Origin: Campylobacter gastrosuis
GTDB lineage: Bacteria > Campylobacterota > Campylobacteria > Campylobacterales > Campylobacteraceae
Length of the DNA: 64,000 bases
Direction: 5' to 3'
Assembly (NCBI RefSeq): GCF_030249845.1
Contig: NZ_JANURM010000003.1
Location: forward strand, 1 to 64,000
The position numbers and the translations under genes were made by a program. Of this stretch, positions 34,308 to 43,428 are shown in pieces. Every line of letters starts with the position of its first letter. Position 1 is the first letter of the stretch. The notes under the pieces were generated by a model. It ran no database searches. It was not told the origin of the DNA and worked only from the letters and a program-made list of their open reading frames with translations.

Positions 34308-34886
34308 ATGAAAATTTTACTCATAAATGGCGGTAAAAGCTTTGGTCATAGTCAGGGCAAATTAAATCAAACTCTGCACGATTTGGCTAAAAAGACACTT
34401 GGCGATTTAGGTCACGAAGTAAAAGAAACTATCATAGATAACGGCTATGATGTAGAGGTTGAGGTGCAAAAATTTTTGTGGATGGATGCTGTGATTTGGC
34501 AGATGCCAGGCTGGTGGATGGGCGAGCCGTGGATTGTGAAAAAATACATTGATGAAGTTTTTACGGCTGGTTATGGCTTACTCTATAAAAGCGACGGCAG
34601 ACACGCTATCTCGCCAACAAAAGGTTACGGCACTGGCGGACTTTTAAATGGCAAAAGGCATATGCTCTCGCTTACGTGGAATGCTCCGATAGAGGCGTTT
34701 GATGAAAAAGATGACTTTTTTGAAGGCGTCGGCGTTGATGGTGTGTATTTACACTTTCACAAGGCAAATGAGTTTATAGGCATAAAGCCACTACCGACTT
34801 TTATCTGTAACGACGTGGTAAAAAACCCAAATGTGCCAGAGTATCTAAGCAGATACGAAGCACATTTAAAAAGGGTCTTTTCATAA
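34308..34886 (+). CDS. mdaB: NADPH quinone reductase MdaB
   Basis: 192 residues of the flavodoxin-like NAD(P)H dehydrogenase (quinone) family. Recognisable parts are INGGKSFGHSQGKLN (flavin phosphate site), WQMPGWWMGEPWIVKKYIDEV (FAD ring binding) and GYGTGGLLNGKRHMLS. In Helicobacter and Campylobacter MdaB performs two-electron reduction of quinones and protects against oxidative stress. It has its own promoter and ends at a strong bidirectional terminator shared with modE. Confidence 0.9.
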   Translation: MKILLINGGKSFGHSQGKLNQTLHDLAKKTLGDLGHEVKETIIDNGYDVEVEVQKFLWMDAVIWQMPGWWMGEPWIVKKYIDEVFTAGYGLLYKSDGRHAISPTKGYGTGGLLNGKRHMLSLTWNAPIEAFDEKDDFFEGVGVDGVYLHFHKANEFIGIKPLPTFICNDVVKNPNVPEYLSRYEAHLKRVFS

Positions 34887-34913
34887 ATTTATGCACCGCT
34901 TGGTGCATAAATT
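34886..34913. terminator. Bidirectional intrinsic terminator between mdaB and modE
   Basis: A perfect 12-bp stem, AATTTATGCACC (34886-34897), loop GCTT, GGTGCATAAATT (34902-34913), followed by TACTTTTT on the plus strand and by A/T-rich DNA on the other. It ends both convergent transcripts. Confidence 0.85.
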
Positions 34914-35634
34914 ACTTTTTAGTATCCAAAAACAGTTCTTTAAAGCGTTTGTTTGCGTAGTCTTCAATATCTCTTTGAAGTTGTTTGTAGGCGTTAATTA
35001 GCTCGTAAGCTCTTGGGTTTAGTGTAGTGCCAGCACTTCCGCCACCGCCAGTTTTTGAGATGACTAGCTCTTCGCCCATATTTTTGCTTAAAATTTGCAG
35101 GTGATTCCAGCATTTTTTGTAGTTCATACCTAAAATTTCAGCCGCTTTTGAGATTGAGCCGGTTTCTGCTATTGTTTCTAAAACTTCGGTTTTGCCCTTG
35201 CCAAAGAGCAACTCGCCATCGCTGTTTTCTATCCAAGTTTTCGTTTTTATTACCATTTTTTTGCCTTTTTTTTCTTTAAAACAGCCTAATTGACAAAATT
35301 TCACGTCAATGCCGTAATCTTTTAAGGTTGAGCGTATCTTTTTTAGCCCAACGCCACTTGCTAAGTCCCTTGCGTCTTTGCAAAAAATTCTGTTTTTCTC
35401 ATCAATTTTTGGCTTTAAATCGTAAAATGTAAGCACGCTACCAAAGCCAAAAGCAAGCTTGCCAAACTGCCCAAGCTCACAAGAATCAATCTTTACGCCT
35501 ATCTCATCGGCGATTTTGCCGACTTCTGCAATATCTACATTTAGCTTTTTTGCGATTTTAAACGCCACACCGCAGTCAAGTCTGCCATTTTTGTTTTTGT
35601 AAATTTCAATGTTTTGTGCTATTTTTTCACGCAT
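34912..35634 (-). CDS. modE: ModE-type regulator with an extra N-terminal domain
   Basis: 240 residues. The C-terminal 110 match the ModE DNA-binding domain (TGSISKAAEILGMNYKKCWN, then TGGGGSAGTTLNPRA). The molybdate-binding TOBE domains are missing. Instead, residues 1-125 hold two related halves (IADEIGVKIDSCELGQFG and LKDYGIDVKFCQLGCF), each with a Cys. A ModE-like gene follows the fdh operon in other Campylobacter too. It probably regulates molybdate or tungstate uptake and formate dehydrogenase expression; how it senses the metal is unknown. It overlaps fdhD by eight bases. Confidence 0.8.
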   Translation of the reverse strand: MREKIAQNIEIYKNKNGRLDCGVAFKIAKKLNVDIAEVGKIADEIGVKIDSCELGQFGKLAFGFGSVLTFYDLKPKIDEKNRIFCKDARDLASGVGLKKIRSTLKDYGIDVKFCQLGCFKEKKGKKMVIKTKTWIENSDGELLFGKGKTEVLETIAETGSISKAAEILGMNYKKCWNHLQILSKNMGEELVISKTGGGGSAGTTLNPRAYELINAYKQLQRDIEDYANKRFKELFLDTKK

Positions 35635-36406
35635 AAATTCGCTCCAAACCGCTATAAACGTTTAAATTTTCACCCCTTGCAAAACCGCAAAGCGTGAGAT
35701 TAAATTTTCTAGCAATTAGCACACCAAGGCTGGTTGGCGCAGTGCGTGAAACAAGCACGCAAATGCCGTTCATTACGGCTTTTACGACCATTTCAGAGCT
35801 TAGGCGACCGCTTACCATTAGGAGCGAATTTTCTAAATTTTCGCCGTTTAAAACAGCCTTGCCGATAGCCTTGTCAATGGTGTTGTGCTGGGCGATATCT
35901 TCGCCGATGTAGAAATTTTTACCACAAAAAATTTTAGCCGTATGTACACAGCCAGTCATCTCGTAAAGCTCACACTGCGTGTAAAACTCGCTCATCATCT
36001 TTGAAATTTCACGCCTTTGAAATTTTGCGGTGCTTTTTATGATTTTTGCGTTTAGGTTTTCTAAATTTACATTTGCCGTGACGCTTCGCCCGCAACCGCT
36101 AATTATCACGCTTTCAAAGTTAAAATTGCTAAGTGCGGTTTTGTTTTCGTTTGCGATGATTTTTACAGATAGGCTTTGTTCATCAAAGCTTACGTTTTTA
36201 ATCTCGTCTTTGTTTGTGATTAAATTTTCGCTTAATAAATAGCCAACACCAAGTGCTTCTAAATCGGTGGGTGTTGCCATCATTGAGCCGATTTTAGCGT
36301 CATTTAGCACGATATCAAGCTTAATCTCTCTAACTAAAATATCATCAACCACGCCCTGCTCATCGGCTCTAAATTTTGTAATCTCTGTGGTAAAAATCGG
36401 TTGCAT
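35627..36406 (-). CDS. fdhD: Formate dehydrogenase accessory sulfurtransferase FdhD
   Basis: 259 residues from ATG 36406, which has AAGG seven bases upstream; the frame extends to 36439 but without a ribosome site. Motifs include VGYLLSENLI, SGCGRSVTANVN, GCVHTAKIF, EDIAQHNTIDKAIG and VSGRLSSEMVVKA. FdhD passes sulfur to the molybdenum cofactor, needed for active FdhA. A strong hairpin separates it from fdhC, so its level may be lower than that of the enzyme subunits. Confidence 0.92.
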   Translation of the reverse strand: MQPIFTTEITKFRADEQGVVDDILVREIKLDIVLNDAKIGSMMATPTDLEALGVGYLLSENLITNKDEIKNVSFDEQSLSVKIIANENKTALSNFNFESVIISGCGRSVTANVNLENLNAKIIKSTAKFQRREISKMMSEFYTQCELYEMTGCVHTAKIFCGKNFYIGEDIAQHNTIDKAIGKAVLNGENLENSLLMVSGRLSSEMVVKAVMNGICVLVSRTAPTSLGVLIARKFNLTLCGFARGENLNVYSGLERIYA

Positions 36407-36414
36407 TTTAAGCC

Positions 36415-36441
36415 TTTTGACCCAAAAATTTTGGGTCAAAA
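36415..36441. terminator. Internal terminator between fdhC and fdhD
   Basis: A 13-bp palindrome: TTTTGACCCAAAA at 36415-36427 and its complement at 36429-36441, flanked by A and T runs on both strands. On the minus strand it lies just after the fdhC stop, as an attenuator between the structural subunits and fdhD-modE. Confidence 0.75.
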
Positions 36442-36444
36442 ATA

Positions 36445-37383
36445 TTAAAGTTTAGGGTAAATTTTCTCATAATCTGAGGCTGGAATTTTGTTTTTTGAAA
36501 CTAGCTCGTTATACCAGTAGTGGTGCAAGACATAGACCTCTTCTTCTTCTTTATAGCCAGTTATCATCGCCCAAATCGCGCCGTGAATAGCAATGACTGC
36601 CATATAAATGTGGATTAAGAAAAATAATGCACAAATTATGCCAAGTACGTTGTGAATTATGGCGGCTAGGCGAAGCAGTTCAATTTGCGAAATACCAAGC
36701 CAAGTAGCAACTGCTGGCTCTTTAAAGTCAAGAAAATACATACAAGCACCAGTGGCTATCATTAAAATTCCGCCCGGTATTGCTACCCAAAACCACTGCT
36801 TTTGACCGGCGTTAAATTTACCAGCTGGGATACATTTTTTATCTTTTGAAAGGTATCCGCCAAGCATTAACATCCATTTTAAGTCATAAGCCGTTGGCAT
36901 CATACGCTTTATCCACGCAAAAAGCAGTGGTAAAACGGCAATGGCAAATAAAATCGTGGCAATGCCGTGAGAATTTTTAGCAAATCTAACGAAACTACCA
37001 CCACCAAAGGTGCTACCCCACATCATAATAATGCCAGTGGGCACTAGCACGACCCACGAAATACCAGCCAAGCCGTGTGCTAAACGCTCAATTAGGCTAA
37101 ATGCATAGACCTTTTTGCCATCGTGGCTAAAATGCTTTGGTCCAATTAGCAAAAAGTGAAGCGTAAAGGCTAAAACCACGCCTAAAATAGCAAGTAAGAC
37201 GCCGTAAGCGAAGTATTCATTGCCTTGTAAAAATGTAAAAATTTTACCAAGTCCGCTCTCGTAGCCCTCTATATTTGTAACCCTATCAGCACCCCAAATT
37301 TTGCTGTCAAATTGATTTGTGCCGTCTGGCAAATGCAGGGCAAATGCGTTAATCGCAAGTAAAAAAAGTGTGAGAATTCTCAT
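36445..37383 (-). CDS. fdhC: Formate dehydrogenase cytochrome b subunit FdhC
   Basis: 312 residues with a signal-like N-terminus (LTLFLLAINAFALHLP) and four to five membrane helices (about 60-80, 115-135, 150-170, 215-235, 245-270). Histidines suitable for haem b lie in ERLAHGLAGISWV, NSHGIATILF and IIHNVLGIICALFFLIHIY. It passes electrons from FdhB to menaquinone at the inner membrane. Its start overlaps the fdhB stop by four bases. Confidence 0.9.
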   Translation of the reverse strand: MRILTLFLLAINAFALHLPDGTNQFDSKIWGADRVTNIEGYESGLGKIFTFLQGNEYFAYGVLLAILGVVLAFTLHFLLIGPKHFSHDGKKVYAFSLIERLAHGLAGISWVVLVPTGIIMMWGSTFGGGSFVRFAKNSHGIATILFAIAVLPLLFAWIKRMMPTAYDLKWMLMLGGYLSKDKKCIPAGKFNAGQKQWFWVAIPGGILMIATGACMYFLDFKEPAVATWLGISQIELLRLAAIIHNVLGIICALFFLIHIYMAVIAIHGAIWAMITGYKEEEEVYVLHHYWYNELVSKNKIPASDYEKIYPKL

Positions 37384-38012
37384 AGTCTATCCTTTGTGTA
37401 GTAGGCTATTTTCCACGTTAGAGAATTTTTTAAATCCTTCTCGCCGTAACCTCTATTTTCTACTCTGGTTTGATAAATTTGCTCAATTATAGCAGATTCT
37501 CCCACAAGTAAAGCTTTTGTTGAACACATAGCAGCACAAACTGGCACTTTGCCCTCGGCAATGCGGTTTTGTCCGTATTCTTCAAACTCTTCGTGTGAAT
37601 TTGTAGCGATATTTACGCCACCAGCACACATTGTGCATTTATCCATACTGCCCTTAACGCCAAATGCGCCGTCCCTTGGGAATTGCGGTGCTCCAAACGG
37701 ACAAGCATAAAGGCAATATCCGCAACCTATGCAGATATCTTTATCGTGAAGCACGATGCCATCGGCTCTGATGTGAAAACAATCAACCGGGCAAACAAGC
37801 GAACAAGGTGCGTCATCGCAGTGCATACAGGCTATTGAGGTTGAAATTTCTTTGCCTTGAATGCCCTCATTTAGCGTGATAACACGACGCCTACGAACGC
37901 CAATAGGTAGCTCGTGAGCCTCATCACAAGCTACCGCACAGCCGTTACAATCAATGCACCTGTCGTTATCGCAGTAAAATTTTAGTCTTTGTGCGTCATT
38001 AAATTTCTCCAT
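37380..38012 (-). CDS. fdhB: Formate dehydrogenase iron-sulfur subunit FdhB
   Basis: 210 residues from ATG 38012, behind the strong site AAGGAGG; the frame extends upstream into fdhA, but that site decides the start. Four ferredoxin-type cysteine clusters are visible (CIDCNGCAVACDE, CMHCDDAPCSLVCPVDC, CIGCGYCLYACPFG, and CTMC with a later CAAMC), binding four [4Fe-4S] centres. It carries electrons from FdhA to FdhC. Confidence 0.93.
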   Translation of the reverse strand: MEKFNDAQRLKFYCDNDRCIDCNGCAVACDEAHELPIGVRRRRVITLNEGIQGKEISTSIACMHCDDAPCSLVCPVDCFHIRADGIVLHDKDICIGCGYCLYACPFGAPQFPRDGAFGVKGSMDKCTMCAGGVNIATNSHEEFEEYGQNRIAEGKVPVCAAMCSTKALLVGESAIIEQIYQTRVENRGYGEKDLKNSLTWKIAYYTKDRL

Positions 38013-38022
38013 TTTGCCCTCC

Positions 38023-40839
38023 TTACGCCTTTTGTATCCTGCACAAACCACCCTTTGTTTCAGGAATTTGTGTGACTATATCGTATCCGTAGTTTGTAAC
38101 GGTGTTTGCACTCTCGCCCCAAGCGTAAGGTTTTGTGCCATCAGGGAAGTTTGCGGTCATATCAACGCCTTGCATAACGCCGGTAAAGTGAAATGGTAAG
38201 AATATCATATCAGGCGAAACTGAATGCACTAGCCTTGCTTTAACCTTGATTTTTGTGCCTTCTGGCGAGAAAATCCAAACCATATCGCCGTCTTTTAAGT
38301 CGTGCTTTTTGGCTAAATCTGGGTGGATATCAGCAAACATTTCTGGCGTGATACGTGCTAGGTATTTACTAGCTCTATTTTCAAGTCCAGCGCCGTTTAA
38401 ATTCACAAGGCGACCTGTTACTAGATTAATTGGGAAGTCTTTTGCAAAATCACTGCTTTGCTGTAAGCTCTCGTATTTTGTATCAACCCTATAATGATTT
38501 GGCTTATCCTTAAAGCTTGGATATTTTTTGGCTAAATCGGTTCGTGGCGAGTGGATTGGCTCTCTGTGTTTTGGAATTTGATCAACAAAAGTCCAAACGA
38601 TAGCTCTTGCTCTTGCGTTGCCATAAGGTGCTATGCCCTTTTGCATACATTTTTGTGCGATTAATCCACTGCCGTCAGTCGCCCAAGTATTGCCCATTTT
38701 TTCACGCTCTTCATCTGTAAGCTTAATGCCTAAGACCGCTTCAATGTTTGCCTTTGTAATCTCTGGATAACCGCCATTTACAGCACTTTCAAGTGGCGCT
38801 ACGCCGTCTGCTGCTAGTTGATTTACGCCGTTGTGTTCAAGCCCAAAGCGGTTTCTAAATCCCATACCGCCTTTCATTACTGGCTTACTTACATCGTATA
38901 AATTTGGACTGCCCGGATGCTCTGTCGTCCAGCACGGCCAAGGTAGGCCATAATACTCGCCCTCAACAGGAGTGCCCGGCTTACCAAGAAGTGTTTTTTC
39001 ATCAAATTTATCCCAGTTTTCTTGGTGATTTTTTAGCCTTTCAGGCGTCCAGCCAGTAAGTCCGATTGATTTTACGATATTTGAAATTTCACGAGTTGCG
39101 GCTTCTGGCCACTCAATTTTGCCGTTTTCATCTCTAATCGTGCGAGTTAGCTCATCGTAAAATCCTAAACGTTTTGCAAGTTCAAATAAAATTTCGTGGT
39201 CGGTCTTGCTCTCATACATAGGCTCAATGACCTTGCTTCGCCACTGACCGCTTCTGTTTGTAGCGACTACGCTACCGCTCGTTTCAAACTGCGTGGCTGA
39301 GGGGAGTAAGAAGATATTATCTTTTTTATTTGTAATAATACCAGCTTCATTTACAAATGGGTCGGCTAGGATTAGGAGTTCAAGATTATCAAGTCCTTCT
39401 TGCACCTTTGCTTGTTGTGCTGTTGAGGTTACGCCGTTGCCGATTACAAAGAGTGCTTTTAGGCTATCGCCAGCGTTGTTAATAGGGTCATTGCCATTTT
39501 TGCCGTCAAGCGGTCCAGCCCACCAGCGAGCTAGGGTAAAGCCCGGTTTAAACATCCATTCTGGTTTTACGAAGTTGCCTTGTAGCCACTCGTAATCTAC
39601 GCCCCACATTTTGGCAAAATACTTCCAGCTACCCTCGTTTTTAGCGTAATAGCCCGGTAAGCTATCAGGTGCGTTTGCCATATCGCTAGCGCCTTGGACG
39701 TTATCGTGTCCTCTTAAAATATTACATCCGCCGCCACTTACGCCCATATTGCCTAAAACTAACTGCAAAATCGGAGCGATACGCGTATTTGAGCTGCCTA
39801 TCGTGTGCTGAGTAAGACCCATAGCCCAAACGACACAGCCCGGCTTTGTTGTAGCAAAAATTTTAGTTATCTCTTTTAGCGTTTGTGCTGGCACGCCAGT
39901 TACATCTTCAACGACCTCTGGTGTCCAGTTTGCCGCTTCTTTGCGAATTTCATCAATGCCGTAAGTTCTCTCGCTTATAAATTTCTCATCAGCCCAGCCG
40001 TTTTGAAAGATTAAATTCATCATCCCATACATAAATGGTATATCAGTGCCGGGGCGGATTTGTGCGTAGTAATCAGCCTTTGCTGCTGTTCTTGTATAGC
40101 GTGGATCAACGACTATTAATTTTGCGCCGTTATTCTCTTTTGCCTTTAAAAAGTGTCTAAAACCAACAGGGTGATTTACTGCTGGATTTGAGCCGATTAC
40201 AAAGATAGACTTTGAATTTTGGATATCTCCAAGGTGGTTTGTCATAGCGCCATAACCCCACGTATTCGCCACACCGGCGACTGTTGCGCTGTGTCAAATC
40301 CTAGCTTGGTGATCTAGGTTATTTGTCCCAAACATAGCTGAAAATTTACTGATATAGTAGCTTTGTTCGTTGCTTACCTTTGCTGAGCCTAAAAACATCA
40401 CTTGCTCAGGGTTTTTCTCTCTGTAAATTTTTAGCTGAGCGGCGATTTTATCAAGTGCCTCATCATAGCTTATTCTTCGCCATTTGCCGTTTTCTTTTAC
40501 CATTGGGTATTTTAAACGAACTTGTGAGCGAACCATATCTATCATATCAGAGCCCTTACAGCAATGCCCACCAGCACTTACAGGGTGGTCTTGTGCGACC
40601 TCTTGTCTAACCCAAACGCCATTTTGCACCTCTGCGACAATACCGCAACCTACCGAACAAGCAGTGCAGATTGATTTTGCAAATTTTGAGCCCGGATATG
40701 GATTTTTTATCTCCTCTTTACTCGCCTCTCTTGTTACGCCACTAGCACTCACGCCAAGCGTGGCAACAGCGCCAAGAGATGCCATTTTTAAAAATGAACG
40801 TCTGCCGACTTTTGGCGGCACTAAATTCACATTTGCCAT
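38023..40839 (-). CDS. fdhA: Formate dehydrogenase catalytic subunit FdhA, selenoprotein
   Basis: 938 residues when the in-frame TGA at 40294-40296 is read as selenocysteine 182 (context HQARI-U-HSATVAG). A Tat signal is at the N-terminus (RRSFLKMASLGAVATLG), followed by a [4Fe-4S] cluster (CTACSVGC...CCKG) and the bis-MGD molybdopterin oxidoreductase body. The mature enzyme oxidises formate in the periplasm. Standard gene callers split it at the TGA into parts of 181 and about 749 residues. A SECIS hairpin lies right after the TGA. Upstream lie a small Tat protein and a TorD-like chaperone. Confidence 0.95.
40266..40296 (-). promoter_or_regulatory. SECIS element for FdhA selenocysteine
   Basis: TGA at 40296-40294 is followed after 13 bases by a hairpin, TCGCC (40280-40276), loop GGTGT, GGCGA (40270-40266). 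The loop has the GGU of bacterial SECIS elements bound by SelB. The TGA aligns with the selenocysteine/cysteine of molybdenum formate dehydrogenases. Confidence 0.85.
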
Positions 40840-40854
40840 CTTTTCTCCCTTAAT

Positions 40855-41022
40855 TTAGTTTGCTTGTTTGTAATAAAATTCCCAGTTTTTGCTTCTTTTA
40901 TACAAAACATCTTCGCCGTTTTGCGACTTTTGGGTGTTTTTTGCAACTGCCGTTGTCGCTACGACAGCACCCGTGCCTACGATGAGTTTTTTAAGAAACT
41001 CGCGTCTATCTTTTTTTTGCAT
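40855..41022 (-). CDS. Small Tat-signal protein of the formate dehydrogenase locus (55 aa)
   Basis: A 55-residue frame with AAAGG before ATG 41022, ending 15 bases before fdhA. It starts MQKKDRREFLKKLIVGTGAV, a clear twin-arginine signal, followed by a short mature part (NGEDVLYKRSKNWEFYYKQA). It is found as a small formate-dehydrogenase-associated protein in epsilonproteobacteria. It may escort or complete the FdhAB complex during Tat export. No cofactor motif is visible. It lies between the chaperone gene (gap of three bases) and fdhA. Confidence 0.8.
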   Translation of the reverse strand: MQKKDRREFLKKLIVGTGAVVATTAVAKNTQKSQNGEDVLYKRSKNWEFYYKQAN

Positions 41023-41025
41023 TTT

Positions 41026-41742
41026 TTACCTTTCTTTGGTGTTTAAATCTTTAAATTTTCTCTTTTTATTACCCTCTCTTCTAATCGCTTCTGAGCGTGA
41101 AATTCCAGTTGTTTTTAGATTTTTCTCTCTTTGATAAAGTGGTTTTGATACGCCAAAATAGACACGCTCAAACTCCATAAAATTTCTAGTAATCACGCAT
41201 ACATTTTTATATAAATTAGCACCTTCGTGAGCGTATAATCTATCTAAAAATTCATCAATAAATGGATTTATAATTTGAACAAAAAGCTCATTTTCACGCT
41301 CTTTATAGCTCTCATCACCAGCTAAAATTTTAGAGATAAAGTCGCTCATTAGGGCAAAAACAAAGCCTATGTTATCCTCGTTTTCTTTAAAATCTATCTC
41401 GTTTTTTCTAATTGAGGTCTTTGCTAGAATTTGGCGGATTTTAACCAAAGCACTCCCAGCGCTGTAACCCTCATCGTAAAATGAAAATGTGTTGTGAAGT
41501 GGTTTTGGCGGTGCGTGAAAGACTTCATCGTATTCATCGCTTAGCTGATTTTGGCTAAAATTTTTAATCAAATCATTAATTGCTTCGTGGCTTTCATCAT
41601 CAATTGCGTAATCTTTTATGATGTTTAGCGTTTCTAAAACACCAAAAAATCTATCATCTCTCACGCTAAAAACAAGAAATTTTGCCAGTAGCGAGTAGTA
41701 GATTTTTCTAGCGTTTAAGACGCTTAAATTTTCGTTATTCAA
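41026..41742 (-). CDS. TorD/DmsD-family chaperone for formate dehydrogenase
   Basis: 238 residues, all helical, with the family pattern YYSLLAKFLVFS near the start, DEYDEVFHAPPKPLHNTFSFYDEGY in the middle (YxxxF and FYxSGY-like) and a late EFLDRLYAHEGANLYKNV. TorD-type chaperones bind Tat signals of molybdoenzymes and hold them until the cofactor is loaded. Being first in the fdh operon, it most likely serves FdhA. About 30 basic residues at the end look like a lineage extension. Confidence 0.85.
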   Translation of the reverse strand: MNNENLSVLNARKIYYSLLAKFLVFSVRDDRFFGVLETLNIIKDYAIDDESHEAINDLIKNFSQNQLSDEYDEVFHAPPKPLHNTFSFYDEGYSAGSALVKIRQILAKTSIRKNEIDFKENEDNIGFVFALMSDFISKILAGDESYKERENELFVQIINPFIDEFLDRLYAHEGANLYKNVCVITRNFMEFERVYFGVSKPLYQREKNLKTTGISRSEAIRREGNKKRKFKDLNTKER

Positions 41743-41941
41743 TTTTTAGCCTTTTGTTTATCAATCATTTATAAAAGCCCTAAATTTAGGGTTTTAAACG
41801 ATTCTACGAAACTTTACACTAAAAAGCCTTATTAATTAGCCTTAAAAAAATATAAGTTTTTAAAATTAAACTATTATTAAATATGCATTTAAGGCATATT
41901 GTAAATTTTGCCATTTTTGCAAAAATTTAGCATAAAAAAAG

Positions 41942-41947
41942 TATAAT
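41942..41947 (+). promoter_or_regulatory. -10 element upstream of pyk
   Basis: TATAAT at 41942-41947, 26 bases before the pyk ATG, behind an A-rich stretch. The gene has an AAAGGA ribosome site. Confidence 0.6.
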
Positions 41948-41973
41948 CACAGATTTTATTTAAAGGATTAAAA

Positions 41974-43428
41974 ATGATAAAACGCACAAAAATCGTAGCA
42001 ACGCTTGGGCCAGCAAGTGACAATGTAGAAACGATAAAAAAGATGATTTTGGCTGGGGTTAATGTATTTCGCCTAAATTTTAGCCACGGCACGCACGAGT
42101 ATCACAAGCAAAACATTGATAAGGTAAGACAAGCACAGCGCGAACTTGGCGTTAGGGTAGGCATTTTACAAGATATTTGTGGGCCAAAAATTCGTATCGG
42201 CAAGCTTGAAAATCCGTTTGAGCTTTTTAGTGGCGATAGGCTTGATATTTATGCTAATGAGATTATGGGCGAAAAGGTCGGCGAAAATCACTACAAAACC
42301 TGCATAAATCAGCCTCAAATCATTAAAATTTTAAAGCCAAATGAATACGTTTATCTTTATGACGGCAATATCCGTGCAAAGGTGGTGGCTGTGAATGAAA
42401 ATTTTGTCCAAACCACAATTGAAAATCACGGCGTTTTAAGCTCAAACAAGGGCGTAAATTTCCCAAATACTAAAATCGGCATTGAGGTTATCACGCCAAA
42501 AGATAGGGCTGATATGGAATTTGGCGCAAAAGAGTGCGTGGATTTTGTAGCAATTAGCTTTGTTCAGGACGCAAACGACGTTTTAAAGGCTAGAAAAATC
42601 CTAAATGAGCTAAAATCAAAGGCAAAAATTCTCTCAAAAATAGAGAAATTTGACGCTGTTGAAAACATTGATAAGATTATAAATGTAAGCGACGGCATAA
42701 TGGTCGCGCGTGGAGATTTAGGCATTGAGGTGCCATATTATGAAGTGCCAACAATCCAAAAACTAATCATCAAAAAGGCAAACGCAAAGAGCAAACCAGT
42801 CATCACAGCCACTCAAATGATGCTCTCAATGGCGTCTCACGAAACGGCAACAAGAGCCGAGATAAGCGACGTCGCAAACGCCGTGCTTGACGGCACTGAC
42901 GCTGTTATGCTTAGCGAAGAAAGTGCGGTCGGCATTAATCCAGTGGCTGTCGTTGAAGCGATGAGTAACACAATCGTGCAGGTGCAAAAAATTTACCCAT
43001 ACAATAAATTTGATGAGTTTGAGTTTTTAGATGAAACCGATATGGTCGCTTCATCGGCGGCTGCACTTGCTTATCGCTTAAAAGCTGACGGCATTATTTG
43101 CATTACAGGCTCAGGCAAATCGGCTTTAAAAGTGGCTAGAAACCGCACAAATATTGACATCATCGCCGTTACTCACGATGAGCAGATTGCTGGGTCATTA
43201 ACCCTTGCTTGGGGCGTGGCTACGGCAAATTTCACGCTGCCAAAGTGCGACACTATAACCGAGCTTTTAATGAGAATGATAAAAGAGGGCGTTAAAAACG
43301 GGCTTGTTGATGAGAATAAGACTTACCTTGTAACGGCTGGTTTTCCAACTGGCGTTGAGGGTAGCACAAACTTTATGCGAATTTTACGCAAAGAGCAAAT
43401 CAGGCATTATTTGGAGCTAAAAAGATGA
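41974..43428 (+). CDS. pyk: Pyruvate kinase
   Basis: 484 residues with the full barrel: RTKIVATLGPAS at the start, RLNFSHGTHEYH, the catalytic region ILSKIEKFDAVENIDKII, GIMVARGDLGIEVP and the signature PVITATQMMLSMASHETATRAE-like stretch (substrate and metal binding). The C-terminal domain is normal. It makes pyruvate and ATP from PEP. Campylobacter lacks phosphofructokinase, so the enzyme may serve overflow or gluconeogenic balance. The following gene starts within its stop (ATGA). Confidence 0.95.
   Translation: MIKRTKIVATLGPASDNVETIKKMILAGVNVFRLNFSHGTHEYHKQNIDKVRQAQRELGVRVGILQDICGPKIRIGKLENPFELFSGDRLDIYANEIMGEKVGENHYKTCINQPQIIKILKPNEYVYLYDGNIRAKVVAVNENFVQTTIENHGVLSSNKGVNFPNTKIGIEVITPKDRADMEFGAKECVDFVAISFVQDANDVLKARKILNELKSKAKILSKIEKFDAVENIDKIINVSDGIMVARGDLGIEVPYYEVPTIQKLIIKKANAKSKPVITATQMMLSMASHETATRAEISDVANAVLDGTDAVMLSEESAVGINPVAVVEAMSNTIVQVQKIYPYNKFDEFEFLDETDMVASSAAALAYRLKADGIICITGSGKSALKVARNRTNIDIIAVTHDEQIAGSLTLAWGVATANFTLPKCDTITELLMRMIKEGVKNGLVDENKTYLVTAGFPTGVEGSTNFMRILRKEQIRHYLELKR

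Noticed and set aside
38023..40296. Two separate formate dehydrogenase genes
   Set aside because: Both parts are in the same frame around TGA, match one protein, and a SECIS hairpin follows the TGA.
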